This document shows positions 44,616 to 57,419 of a stretch of 64,000 bases of DNA, one piece after another (the stretch's first letter is position 1; each line of letters opens with the position of its first letter). The notes below the pieces were generated by a model. It was given only the letters and a program-made list of their open reading frames with translations, made no database searches and was not told where the DNA came from. The DNA lies in assembly GCF_000524195.1 (NCBI RefSeq), contig NW_020170391.1, positions 191,438-255,437 of the forward strand, in the 5' to 3' direction. The DNA is from Echinococcus granulosus (Eukaryota; Platyhelminthes; Cestoda; Cyclophyllidea; Taeniidae). A program made the position numbers and the translations under genes.

Positions 44616-46439
44616 CTATCGTTCCAAAGGAAGTTCTTCGTCTGATGTGGATTCCAATTGCGCCAAGAGTTGCATCAGCGCGAAATGAAACTGTGTGGCT
44701 TGTTGCTCATCATCAGCGGGTCCACCTTCATTAGTATCCACAATTACAAAGAATATTGGTCGTGGAGGCGGTTCTAAATTGGCTTGCTGAACTCGAATGG
44801 TGCTGTGCACATCTTCGTTTGATGGCGTAACCGATATTCCTGGGGCCAGTTCCATGTAGACTTCTTCTAGAGACTGACCCGACTCGGCGGGCATCTGGGC
44901 CTCTGAAGTCTGAGGTTCGATGGCCGACGCCATCAACAAACGAGTAAGCTCACCTATATTATCAACTCTCGGACTTGCCTCTCGGACTTCTCCGTCTGTT
45001 TCAAGAGTTCGGGGATCGGTGTTTAATGATGAGTCGCTTGTAGTTCTGTGCAATCCAGCGCCTTCATCTCGTGACAATTGAGGGGATGTTTCTTCATTTA
45101 AGTTATCGTCATCTAGCTCTAGCATATCAGGTCCACTCTCGAAAATTAACTGCTGTATATTGGCTGTGGGACCGAAAAACCAGACATCTTGATTTAGTGG
45201 AAGCCGTGGCAGACCACCAAACATCACTCCAAACTGGGGGGTAATTGGGCGGATAAAGATTGGACGTGGTTCGGGTGGGGGCCATTCAAGAATGCGCTCC
45301 TCATTACCTGCTGTTTGTCCGAAACCTCTAAAACTGTTCATTCCAGATGGATGAGGTTGCCTTCTTGTAGGTGATGCAGAGTTTGAGCGATCATCAATGA
45401 TGGGACAGGAGTTAGTTTCAAAGCTATTTTCTTTTCCATTTGAAGCAAAGAAACTGAAAGATCGAGTGGATGGACTGGGGAGATAGGAAATGTCAGGCTT
45501 TCCCTGAGTATTAATCTGAGGTTCTCGTGAGTCAATTTTCTTCCTATCCCTTCTGGTGGGCTTATGGTTATTATTATTCGCCGTGGATGGCATTAACAAA
45601 CCTGCATTCCTGGCACACTGATTAGTAAGACTATCCACATGCAAACGGTATTGCAACTAAAAAAGTGGAATTTTGTCCTAAGAAAGTAGGAACATTGAGG
45701 CGACGTGGATTTGCAAAATACGCGGGAGACGCCTCTTATCGATTGGTCCGGGAACCGCGATTCCCACGTGACGCGCGCTTGAGTTTCGTATTTTCCAACG
45801 AGGACACGGAGGGACATGCTTAAACAAGTTGGGCTTCTGGCTATAAAATAAGCAGATAGGAAATGTCTTATTCGCCCATACATAAGTCCGTTTTTGGCAC
45901 CTACGATGAACTACAAAGCACAAGCCTGGCCTTGAACACCGACCATCACTGCATAATTCTACAGCCACGTAAACGAAATCCAAATACTGTGCGCTCGATG
46001 AAGCAGAATCCCAATACATTTACACAAATGAATCTGTCGAGAAGCACGCTTTAAAGAGAGCAGCCACGCAACCGACCCCACTGCCATTTCCCCACTTGTA
46101 GACAAACATGAACGCCCAAACGTCAATCGAGTACCTCCAGATGATTTTATGTACTGAGGAAAGTTGCCAACACTGCGAACCAGGCCAAAACACTCCCAAT
46201 CCCATTTCGGCTAGTTTGTTAGAGATAGGTTCTAGTTTGCTCCAAAAATTGCACATTCAACGCCATGATGATCCATAAGAATACAATCATCTCACGTGAA
46301 GAGGATAATCAGTATCAATGATGCGATTCCGACAAAGCTTTAGACTCCGCCTCGGATGCTGGAACAAGCCACTGCATATTTCGTTCTTATAATTAAAAAA
46401 AAAGTAGAGCCCAAAATGGGAAGCCAAGATGTGTGACAT
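44616..46439 (-). CDS. Unidentified multi-exon protein with long disordered C-terminus
   Basis: Not recognised. The last exon (45647-44616, entered after TTTTTTAG) is a secure open frame of about 344 codons. It is rich in Pro, Ser, Glu and Asn, and contains WPPPEPRPIFIRPITPQFG, DVWFFGPTANIQQLIF and FFVIVDTNEGG. Probable upstream exons are 46439-46296 (ATG start; NRIIDTDYPLH at its end), one from 46210 (PKWDWECFGLVRSVGNFPQY; end uncertain), one ending in LCSDGRCSRPGLCFVVH with several cysteines near 45950, and one around 45850-45736 with SMSLRVLVGKYETQARVTWE. The joins between the second and third exons are not phase-certain. The ATG lies only 125 bp after the THADA stop on the same strand. 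The C-terminal half looks intrinsically disordered; no function can be assigned. Confidence 0.5.
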
Positions 46440-46564
46440 GAGATGAAAAACAAAGGATGAAGTAATTCTTGCACAATTTTTTAAATATTACACACTTTAA
46501 TGATAGTATTATCGGGCCCTTGATATAAGACTGCAGGAGAATCCAATAGGCAATATGGAGCACG

Positions 46565-49500
46565 TCAAACCAACGTTGGTAAGAGGGCTAGGTGTTTGGC
46601 TAGTGAGGCCTGGTAAAGGCTGGCTGAGATAAAAATGAGGACTGAAGAACGCAGGTTGCCTTCGTCTGTGATGTACTTGCGGAGGTTCTCAAGCGTTGAC
46701 GAGACCTTTTCCAGGAGTACCTAGAACATTAATGCCAAATAAGTGTAGGAATAGCTGGCGATCACCAATTTAGAGTAGAGATAAATTGCATTACATATAA
46801 ATTAACATTATACGAAAATAAAAAATCCATTGGGAAATATTAGGACAAATACAAAAGTAACTAGTTAGAAACAACTGGTCCGGATTTAATCGAATAACTC
46901 TAGTCGGCACAAAATGGAAAATCGCCTATGCTAAAATCACGAAAGAGGCAGGTGGAGTAGTGCAGTGAGCAACTGACTACCAAGCAGACAGAATAATACA
47001 ATAAGATATATTACCGTTGTGTTCACATTGTGGTGCCTCAAAGCCGAAAATAGAAGGTTAAGTACGAGTTGAACATCAAAGTACGGGTTAACTTCATTCG
47101 GTTCATAGCAAACATTTCTAAAACGCAAAATATCCATTTGTATGCACCTTTAGGTAAAGCAGTGAAATGGGCTTGAAAGGAACTGAGCGGCACGATGAGA
47201 AAGCTATAGTAAACGAAAACAAACAGTGGAAAGGTGCTCCCACATACATTGCACGATACTTGTGCAGAGTTTCAGCTCGGCCGACGATTGCGTCAAGTTG
47301 GGACTGGAGAGACTCAACTAACCAATCGACGGGTCTTGGAAGGAATGATGGAAGGCCGGAGAGGAGGAGGTTAGCTCCGCGTAACGGACAGACAGGATGG
47401 TGGAGGCCAAAGATACGAGCAACTGCTCGACCCATCACTTCGCGCACACCAGCGGACTCATCGAAAAGTCCGCAAAATAGTAAACGCATAATACTAAATT
47501 AGCAAAGAAGAAATAGGTAAACCAAACAGCAACTGCCGTTAACTCAGGGGAGAAATTAGATCATGTTGCAAGGGGAAGAAATACAAAGGCCCAACCTAGC
47601 TAATTGGGAGTCAGAAAAATCATCAACAGGAGCCCGATTACTGGAATCGAACCACACGAGAAGAGCCCGTGAAGCCTTCAATCTGGAATAGTCATTCGTC
47701 GGCGCTGCGGAAAGACAAAGGTCTAAGTGCTCCACCCACCAGGCGGTATATTTGCTAAAACAAACAAACAAAAAGCAGTGTACTTTCGAAATTTTTAATA
47801 AGAAACTGTATAGAAGGGAACTGGGTTAAGAAAATAATGTTCCCAGAAAGCTGCCTTGAAAATTTACTGGGATCATTACTAAGGCCGTAAACAAACTGAC
47901 TTATCTAGTGAAATTACATGTTAGAATTTATATTAAACAAAAAGTTACGAATAAGGACCGAAACGAAAATGCAAAGGATTCTTGTTGATTCTCCAAATGA
48001 GGCGGCACAACTTACGAGCGTGCCTGCGCATCATCGAGATGGGTTATCGGAGAAGCGATAGCCAGAAGAATGCCCGGAAGGAGCAAAAGTTCCTGTGTCT
48101 CAGTGAGAGGCCAAGTAGTCAGCTTTTTGAGGCAGCCAATGACCAAGTCTTCGCTCTTGCGAACTATCATGCAGTCATCTAACGCAAGGCGCAGAAGGGT
48201 GAAGGAGAGAGCCTTTCCAGAGACAATTTCATCAAGACCAGGAGGAATCCCGCATTTAATGTTCGCCAGGAGGTGAACTAATAGTTTTTCATCCATGCAG
48301 TTGTTCGGACGCATGGAAAATATGGTATGCGATTCCAGAGGTAGGCGTTTAAAATTGTCAATTGTGCGGTAGAGATCGTAAAAGGCCGAGTGAAATGCGG
48401 GAAAGAGAGACTACGAGGAAAGTAGAAGAGATAAAAGACCATTACTAAGGAGTTGAACGTATTAGCTTGTGAGAGCATACACCAAAGAAGTAATACCTGA
48501 TAAAGCAAATCACCTGAGCAATCTCTCCACTGATTGCCAGTACAGAGATAATGGAATTCCGCGTGAAAATGAGACTTTTCCATGGTAGGAATGTACATGA
48601 AAACGTAGCGCAACATTCTCGCCATTTGCGCTGCTAAGTACCAGTGTTCTGACCCAGGACGGGTCCATTTGTTGATGTACTTTATTGCACCGACCCAGTT
48701 AATGCATCTGAAGAAAAAAAAACCAGAGAAAAACAATTATTATTCTAGTAAATTAAAATGCCAATGTCGTACCTGCCCATAGCCTAACAGATCAAAGTAT
48801 TTTAAGCCTAGAACAGCTTAGAGCGCAAACAAATGACTAAATCTACACAAAGTAGCGTCGAATGCAATGCGATCCCAATTGATTTGCTTTAGCAACTAGA
48901 CATACGCAGATGTGTGATTGTATCCATCACTGCCCAGACAGATAACAAAAAAACATTGGACAAGAGTTTATTTAACCTCCAAAGGTAAACCGTTTCCTCA
49001 TTGATAATACTTAAACCTAACGGCAACCCATATGTCATTGCTTACATTTTTGCGAAAACTAACCCAAATCTCAAGCACTTGTACCTTATCGACATTGGTC
49101 ACTTCATTAAATTTTCACAATGTAAAGTAACAACTTTTACGATGGGAATTTGGCGTAAAAGGTCTAATTGTGACAAGACAACTCATAAAGCGTATTTCCT
49201 GCGTTGATTTTAAAGTTCGAGATCACTTTCGATCAACTGATAGGGTGAAAAGAGATCATAGAGCATAGAGCAACAGAGAATAATTTAATTATCAACCATC
49301 GATACGCATTTCTATAGCTACGCTACACTATAAAAACCTTTGATACTTGAAAAAATGTAAATGAAAGCAACCACATCTCATGGTTGCTGAGCAACGGCAT
49401 CAGAGAGTAAACAAGAACTTGTCAGTATAAGGAAGCTACCTTACCATCAGTCACAAAATCCCTTATAATCCAATACAGAAACAGGCTTACCGGTGCCACC

Positions 49501-52500
49501 TGAGCACCCTTTAGTTGTTGGATCAGTGACAATCTATAACTAACAATGCTCAATAAACCCATACTAAAAGAATTGTGACGAAGACTTACGCCTCAATTTC
49601 GGAGTTTAGTAAAGCGCAGATCCAATGCGACTAATTTATTTTAAAAAGCAATGGTTATGATGTGGTCTTGAGTGGTTCCCCTTGGTAATGAGAAATGTTG
49701 AATTCAAACATCTATCAATACAAAATAACCAGGGCTGACGCACTTTGCACGTTCGGAGGCTTCGTCACTGGTGGACGCGCCTCGAAGCCAGGCCTCGAGA
49801 GCAAAAAGTTGACCACTGACGACGTTGCTCACACAGGTGCGGCACAAGAGGTCATCCACACTACAGGCTGTTTGGAAGATGCACCCGAGTCCTCCCGGAA
49901 CAGCAAGGAGGGCGGCGTCCGCATAGGGTGTGGCGGCAGGCGTGAAAAAGGCGACGAACGCCTTGCCAGCCAGGTGGCGGATCTTCGCCACTCGGTGCGA
50001 CAAATACTGCCGTAAGCAGTCGCGCATTTCCCTTTTACTCCCTTCACTAGATAGTTGGAAAAAGCAATGCCACCAAGTTAAGATGAATTAGGATGTCAAA
50101 CTATTTCATTTAGTTCCCTGTAACATCTGCCACAAATTGTTCAAATGCACAAAAGTTGTCATGCTAAATATCTAAAGTGAGGCTGAGAAGCCTTCAATAA
50201 TTTTATGATGAACGACAATACAATGCACGAAAAGGGAGATTGCGTACGGAAAAGCCGCATTAGGAGAAGGGCTAAGGCGTGAAAGGAGACTGAGAAGGGG
50301 GACTGCGGCGCTGCGGGCCAGCCTCTTGCCAGTGAGATCCACGGAAAAAGTGTTCAGAAAGGCTTTGAACAAAGAAGGATAGCGACCAAACACCTCCGCC
50401 ACTGTCGTTGCCGGCCGTGAGTGCAGCGGACCGACTAGACGTTTCACTAACGCTCCTGAAATGGCAGTAATGCAGACTAACAAATATAACGGGGAATACC
50501 TAATTAGTAAACCAATCTTGCAGACCGACCTCTATAGAACAAGGTTTAAGTAAGTACAACTGCACAGAAGTTTTCGTAGACTGTTATCCTCTTTAAAGTG
50601 TTAATATATTCAAACAACAAAGAACTGCTGAGATAGACCAAAGTCACTGAAAATTCTTCATGACATTTCCAACATGATTACGCAACCCCGTAAAGACAGC
50701 AGCACCAAATGCAGGTTCTTCGGTTAATAGCTCAAGAATCTGCATTTACACACAAGAAAGTGGCCAAAGTACTGCAATATGGCTAGGAGATTTGTAAAAA
50801 CTGGCATTGCTTGGTATAGATGCAGCCGGTTTAAACTGATAACCAGTTAGTATTGATCACGACTGCATTTGTAAAATAAGGCAAGCACCTTTATTCGACC
50901 CAGTCTCACGAACAGAACGTATATGGGGTAGAACAAATTATTAGGGATGGTACATCAGCCTCCCACACTATTTTCTCGCTTATCAAGCGCCTTACCATTC
51001 TAGGACTCAAACTACAGATTGCTCAATCTGCTATCACATGTTTTACGTATCGAACCAAAGTAGGGAGATGGTGAAAAGGGGCTTACCAAACAGCTGAAGG
51101 GAGGCGTTGGCAATGGTCCATTCTTCGGCTGTGAAGTTGGGCAGGGCCAGTCGGCAGACGATAGCTGTGAACCAATCGTCACTGCCAGGAGGTGGGGGTG
51201 AGGCAAAAGCCACAGGCCCCAATCGGGCGTCCTCGATGACGCCCTTTATGAGGTGCAACGCCAATGCCTGCGGTGGGTCGTGTTTTGTGGGATTCATTGA
51301 CTCCGCAGTGTCCCTTGGTGTGCTGCCGAGCTCAAACATGGTACACAGCCATCGCTGGAGAAGGAGCTGTGCCAGTGGAAAATAAGTATCTGTCTTAACT
51401 GGCTCAAAGGAGAGGTGTGGAATAGAGTTGTACCTGGTCAGACGGGGAGACAAGCAACTCGGCCATGAGAGCCGCCTTGGCGGCTGGCCACAGTCCAGCT
51501 GCACGTCGAGTTACTGAAAACTTGCCTTCCTTGACAGCTAGCATGCAGACCCCAATCACCTGATCCGGTCGTATCAGTTTTTTACCAAGCTCACGTGCAA
51601 GTAAAGGCCGTTTCAGTGTAGCTCGCTGGTTCACGTATTCTGAGATTGTGAGATAATCCCGTAGGCTTTGGTGTACGGCTTCAACTATGCCCTTGCGAGA
51701 GAATGCATACACATGAAAAAAAGCAAATAAGCAAGACTTCCCAAATTACATACATTTTACGGCGACTTTATGAAGGTTAGACCTCACCTTGTGACGACAT
51801 GTCATGAGAATGTAAATCAACTGTTTGCCTATCAATAATAAATATTGCTGTGATATCTCATCGAGTGGTTCGTCGCGAAGAAGAGCCAACGAGACACGAA
51901 AGCAAACCCACTTAACGAGGATGCTTGAGGTCACCTATAACGAGAAAAACATTACCAAAAAATTTTTGGTAAAACCTTTAAAATAGTCCAATCCCACAAA
52001 AGGATGTGTTGATACTCGGGAGAAAGCTCGATTGGCAGATCGGTAGAATCCATGAAGCTATAAATTCGGAAAATAGGTTAGCCATGATTTCAGAGTACCC
52101 TTCTGAATCGTCGAAAAATGCCGTTTTCTTCTGAGCTTGAAGTGCAAGGCCAGTGACGGCTCGGCCAAGGGCTTCAAAGGAAGATGTTTCACCTGAAATC
52201 GAGGCCAGAGGTGGGGTAGGGATAAAAAGTTGGATAATGAAGGAGTAGGAAGCAAAAAACCTACAGCCCGCAATCAAATGGGAGAGACTGGGCTCCTCAA
52301 AGAAAGAATGCGAGCATGGACACCCAATCATTGCGAGACATATGCTAGAGAGGTGGAGGCAGTACTCAGCCAATTGAGGACTGAGAAGGTCACCCAAACG
52401 ATCTGAAGCGGTCAGGTCTTGAGGATTCTCAAGTATGGATTGCGGGAATTGAGCCCTGGTACCAGGTCTTTTACCGCACCAGGAGAAAACACCGTCAATA

Positions 52501-55500
52501 GCTGTCAAAAAACCTGCAGGGACAAGTATTGATAATGAATCCCTGTCGAAATAAAATGCAACAAGTAAATGGTGGTATTCTTTTTAAAAAGTAGAAGCAT
52601 TAGTTTTTAAAGTGTATCACTTGCAAAAGGTTAGTGCTTTAAAATATAATATGCGTCGCCAGGGAAACATAACCAGCTACCAAAACTTAAGACTTAATTA
52701 AAAAAAAAACAATCATGACTTCACCCGAAGCATAAGCAGGAGAAATCGGGCTACGGGCAATAGAACCATTCGATTTCCGACCTGTTTGATGAAATAGAAC
52801 TTCGCCATGGTTGCCATAAAATACCTAGATATGGTACGCTAACTTCCCGTCAAATGCTTGGAAAACTAAAATATAACTTCGTTTCATTATGTATGTCTTC
52901 AGAAGCAGGCCAGAGACAGAATCAAACTACTCTAGGGCGTATACAGAGAGTGAAAAGTTCTACCAGCACCATGAGATCTAAAACGCCCTATAAGCGTACT
53001 TGATATGCAGCGAGAATGACGTTAGGGGAAAGAACACACTTACCGTAGCTCGGTTTATCCAAGATTCGCTGCACTACTCGACTAGTCACCGTCTCAAACG
53101 AAACCTCCTCCAAAGCAGTCACACTCCTGCACAGATCCAAAATGTTTGCCAACAGGTCTGAGGCCAATCGATTGGCGGCATTTAGGTCGGTAACACTACA
53201 ACGAAGCAAACAAAAAGTTAATCCATTCGAGCACCTTGTGTAACCATGTGCATGCATGCGGAGAGGCCTACGAGGTGAGCATCCACTGGAAGAGCGTCGC
53301 ACCCGCAGAGTATACCTCAGGCAGGTGAATATCGGACCAAGTTTCGGCAAGTCTAAGCAGGTCAGAACGCACCTCCAAAGCTAGCCACTCCGGAGGCGAC
53401 GTCTGCAGCCAGTATGTGGTGAGGATTTCCAAGAAAATGGCCTGAATCTGGCGCCAAAAGAATAAACACCCAAACCGAGTTTTAACAGAATGTGAGCACG
53501 ATGGATTATAATAAATCCCTACGTAAACCAGGTGTCATAGATCTGACTGATAAAGTTCAACAATCTGATGGCACTAGCTTAAACAGTGATCGATGGCATC
53601 AGAACCAATCTGTTCAACGAATGCACAATGCAACTAAATAAAACTAGGATTTTAACCATAGTCATTCAAATAAAACTATATGCAAAGTAGTAAAGGGAAC
53701 TTGAATGTCGTCTTGGAAACACCTCAGAGTTCACATTCGGTAAAGACGCTATCATCTGCATCCATGTATGGCGTTCGTTGAGAGAAGGGAAGCCAGAAAT
53801 TTTGATGATGAGGCTCAGAATTTGTTGTAGATTTTTCGCTGTGCCTTAAAACGTAAAAAGTGGCTCAGAGGCTAAAAAATGCACTGATGACCAAACTTGA
53901 CAGAATCAAGATTGGCTTTTTGACAGTAATAGCGTCACGCCTAGATGTTTTTGTGCTTTACGTATACACTTTTCTCAAAGGTAAGAGAACGGATTGTTTT
54001 TCGTCATAACGTAAAGCTCCTTGCATTTGAGGTGTACTTCAACGCCACAAAGTGGTCTCGACCGATAGTTCCATTACATATATTCGAAGTGGAAGTACGG
54101 TTTCTTAGCTTACATGGTTCGAGGCCGAAGCGCCTGAGACTTTTCTGCTCACCAAACTCAGTGAAGGACAGCTTGAACATATTACTGATTAGCATTCCCA
54201 GCATCTTTTGTCGCTGATATGGCATGCCGGGAGGAAGAATGGGTTGTGACAATAATTCTTTCAAAAAAGGCGTCAAATCGGATGAATGTGTTTCAGATGA
54301 AACATCGGGATTCATAGCATATCGTGACCATATAGAAGCCGCGAAATGATAAATGTCACCTAAAGAAAATGAAAATTCACATTTGAGGCGCTGCCCGAGT
54401 ATCTAAAGTGGTCGAAAAGCATACCTAGTGTAGAATATGGTGAAAATACTCTGCATAACAGGAAATGAGAAAAGGTGCTCAACGCAGCATTACAGATGAA
54501 TGCTCAAAAAATTAACTCCAGAACTTTGGTACCCAAAACTTGCAGATGAGACACCGCAGTAGTACCAAAAACTGGCTCCATGACATAAGGATATCCAATG
54601 ACCCCAGAAGAGTGAGATATGACCAAAGCATCAGCCTCCTCGACACTAAAGGTGGAGCAACGATTGCGAACGTGCAAAGCCATCCCATAGAAGGCATGAC
54701 TCGCCATATTGCGAGCGGTGGGGTCGGCAGACAACAGAAGGCTCGTGACCCCCTCAAAAACCCGGCGATAAAAGGTGGGCTTTGGCGCCTCCGCGACCGG
54801 AGCTCTGACAACCAGTTCCACGAGGGCCTTACACATCTCTGCCCGGATCCGATCACTACCATGTTGAAGTGCCACTTCTATGAGGCTAGGATGCTGCAAA
54901 AGTCAAGAGAAAAAAGGCGAGTGAGCACATTTTTCAACTTTCGTGAGCATGAACTTATAAGCGTAAATATCAGTTATTAATTAAAATATGTGTTCCTTAA
55001 TATTGCAAAAAAGACCAACGTATGCGGCAAACTATGAAATGAAGCTGCATTAGGTAAAATTCGTCCGGCACGAGTTTCAAGTTTAGCTGAGTAACATATG
55101 AAGTATTGGGAAAAGATGTCAAGATAAGATTTTAAGCCAATCCGCACCAATTTTGACGATGAATCGCTTGACAGTATGATTTTGAATTGTCTCCTCGCTT
55201 GTGTTTCATGTCCAACTTACTTCCTCGATTATTTGAACGGCGACATTGAAAGGGAGGAGAGGAAGAAGAGCCACGAACACTCTGAGGCGATATTCGGTGA
55301 AGCAGCTTGTACAGGAGCTGGCCATCTCCAATAGGAGGACTAATTGGTGGACAATAGCCTGCACAAGAGGGACGTCTTCTGCCGATGGCAAGTTCTGTAG
55401 CTCATGGTAAAGGTCGCCGAGTGGGAGGTTCACAAGAGGGGGCTTGCAGCAGTGCAGAATGAAGTTATCGAGCCGCAACTTCTGTAACGAACATCCAATT

Positions 55501-57413
55501 AAGGCCACTAGAGGATAAAGTTAATCGCCGTTGGCATTGTCGATTGAGACAGTTATTGGAGCAGACGCAGTGTCGAGCAGAGACAGTCTATTTGAAATGT
55601 GAGCTGAAGGTTACTTCTACTGAGGTGGCAGTTACCGTCTTTTAAGAATTTATACAAAAACCATTTAAATAGCAGTAACATAGGCTTTGCTTCGAGCAAA
55701 GGAAAATTAGCACTTTTCGGAGATAACAATTTGCAGATCTTTTTATGAAATGACGTTCTGGTTCGACTTTACATCGCACAGGAATGGCTAGATAAGGCTG
55801 ATTAAGCAGCCAAACATCGTAATGGTTACCAAGGCAATGAGTCTCAACCACTCAGCGAGAAAAGTATGTTAAGGTAAAAGACCAGGTAATAGAGAAAACT
55901 CACAGCAGCCGCGTGAACATCTGTTTCAGATAGACCCCTTAGCTGTTTCTCGACTGAACAAGGGAGAATACCGTGCATCAGAAAGTTGGCCAGCGGATTA
56001 AGTACACGCTCAAGCCAGTCATTGACGCTTTTCTGACTACAAATTATAAAACATTATTCTTACACTTTTAATGCTGACCAAGCAAGAACGAACCATGTAT
56101 CAAAATAAACAGGTCTGGATTTAAAAAATGAAAGTTACCACTGCAGTATGATGCCCATGATAACGTCACCAGCACCAGCCGCACAATAGTTCCATGCCAA
56201 AGAAAGCAGAAGGCTTGTCATTAAATATGGAGATCTTTCAAAAATCTGAAAAACATTCAAAGTTGATAAGTCGCCATACATTACAAGAATCTTTTAAATG
56301 CATAATTTACAAATATATAATAAATACCCAGAGAACGACAAGACTGTTCTGCAAATTTGAAGATTTCGAAATGACTCTGTAGCTTTGTAAAAAGTTGATA
56401 ACAAATATAGTCTGACTAAAAATGATATTATTAAAGTGAAGCACAACAGAACATAAAAAGTACGGAGTATGACCGCACGGTGATAAGTATCAGGTGTGCT
56501 CAAACTCACCCACGATAGGGGTGCATGAACCATTAGCGCCCCTATTAGTCTAATGGAGCCTTTCGTGAGGATAACTGGCTCCGTCATGGAATATGGGCTT
56601 CCAAGTACGCACCTTCCAATGAGATCCGAAGAAACCCAGTCAGCAAACGGTTTTGGAAGTCGATTTGTTGCAAAACGAAGCCCGAAAATATTGCCAAAAT
56701 AGGTAGTAACCACTTCCAGTACTCGAGAGTCGTCTGAGTCCCAATGTGGCAATAAACGACGACAAGCAGTTCTCAAAAGATCCGATTCTTCTTCAGTAGC
56801 CTAAATATGCAAAAGCAGAAATCCCGAGGCATACCTCTTTGGCGTCTCTACTAAGCAGACGCTTCTTGATGTAAATGTTTAGAATCTCGATACATTCAAC
56901 GAGAACATCCGAATTGGAAGAAAACAGATAGGAGTTGAGCACATCAAGCAATCCAGTTAGGTCAATGTCTCCGGGGCAGGAGGCCTCAACCATTCCTCCG
57001 AACAGGACCAGAGGCATACGATCGGACACAAGGCACAGTTCCAGGTCAAGCTTTTCGAGAAGGTGCGACATTAATGAGTTTGCTAGGACAGAACATTAAA
57101 AATCACTAAATACCATTAATGAGAGAGACAAATTCTTCCGGTTTGATAGGACTTTCCCATTTGAGACTGCAAAGAGCCAAAGATTGGCAGAATTTTCGTT
57201 GGCAAACAAGCGGGCAAGACTGCTAATATACAACGAAAGAAAACACCCTACATTCAGGAAACAGCGCTTTGCCAGAGAACACAAGGTGTTGTGGCATGAA
57301 TAGGAATCGGAACGAAGAATGTTTTGGATAAATGTCTAACAAAATCTGTTAATGGTATCCAACGTTACATGAAGATCCTTTTTCAACAAGGTTTGTTGAT
57401 CGATCCTCCCCAT
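46565..57413 (-). CDS. THADA: THADA / Trm732-like protein (DUF2428), tRNA ribose-methylation cofactor
   Basis: Yeast Trm732 partners Trm7 for 2'-O-methylation of tRNA position 32; animal THADA also affects metabolism. About 25 exons: 57419-57369, 57335-57252, 57222-57114, 57082-56835, 56800-56510, 56245-56139, 56036-55904, 55507-55221, 54893-54533, 54359-54114, 53844-53723, 53441-53272, 53195-53044, 52513-52265, from 52192, 51934-51788, 51691-51434, 51402-51087, 50455-50248, 50046-49744, 48707-48497, 48410-48016, 47493-47248, 47117-47015, 46720-46565. About 1,700 residues (human 1,953). Diagnostic: RHKGIVEAVHQSL, TRRAAGLWPAAKAALM, then EEWTIANASLQLFGALVKRL, matching the DUF2428 signature RRSAGIPF...WAVRNSSTLLFSALITRI, and GRYPSLFKAFL. 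Two joins remain unresolved: after 55904, where phases disagree, and the end of the exon from 52192. The ATG at 57413 is the first in frame; extra 5' exons are possible. Confidence 0.85.
47556..47771 (-). repeat. SINE-like, tRNA-derived insertion in a THADA intron
   Basis: Minus strand shows an A-box-like TGGTGGGTGGAGC and a B-box GGTTCGATTC about 80 bases later, then a non-tRNA tail. It lies in the 47494-48015 intron in the sense orientation of THADA. The continuous open frame across it is probably incidental. A second locus (25361-25440) shares only the B-box region. Confidence 0.4.
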
Positions 57414-57419
57414 TAGTGC

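Noticed and set aside
46020..46256. Hydrophobic-looking minus-strand frame with apparent membrane segment
   Set aside because: An overlapping frame with a start codon and an in-phase exon join (46439-46296 to 46210) is more protein-like; the hydrophobic frame is probably its shadow.
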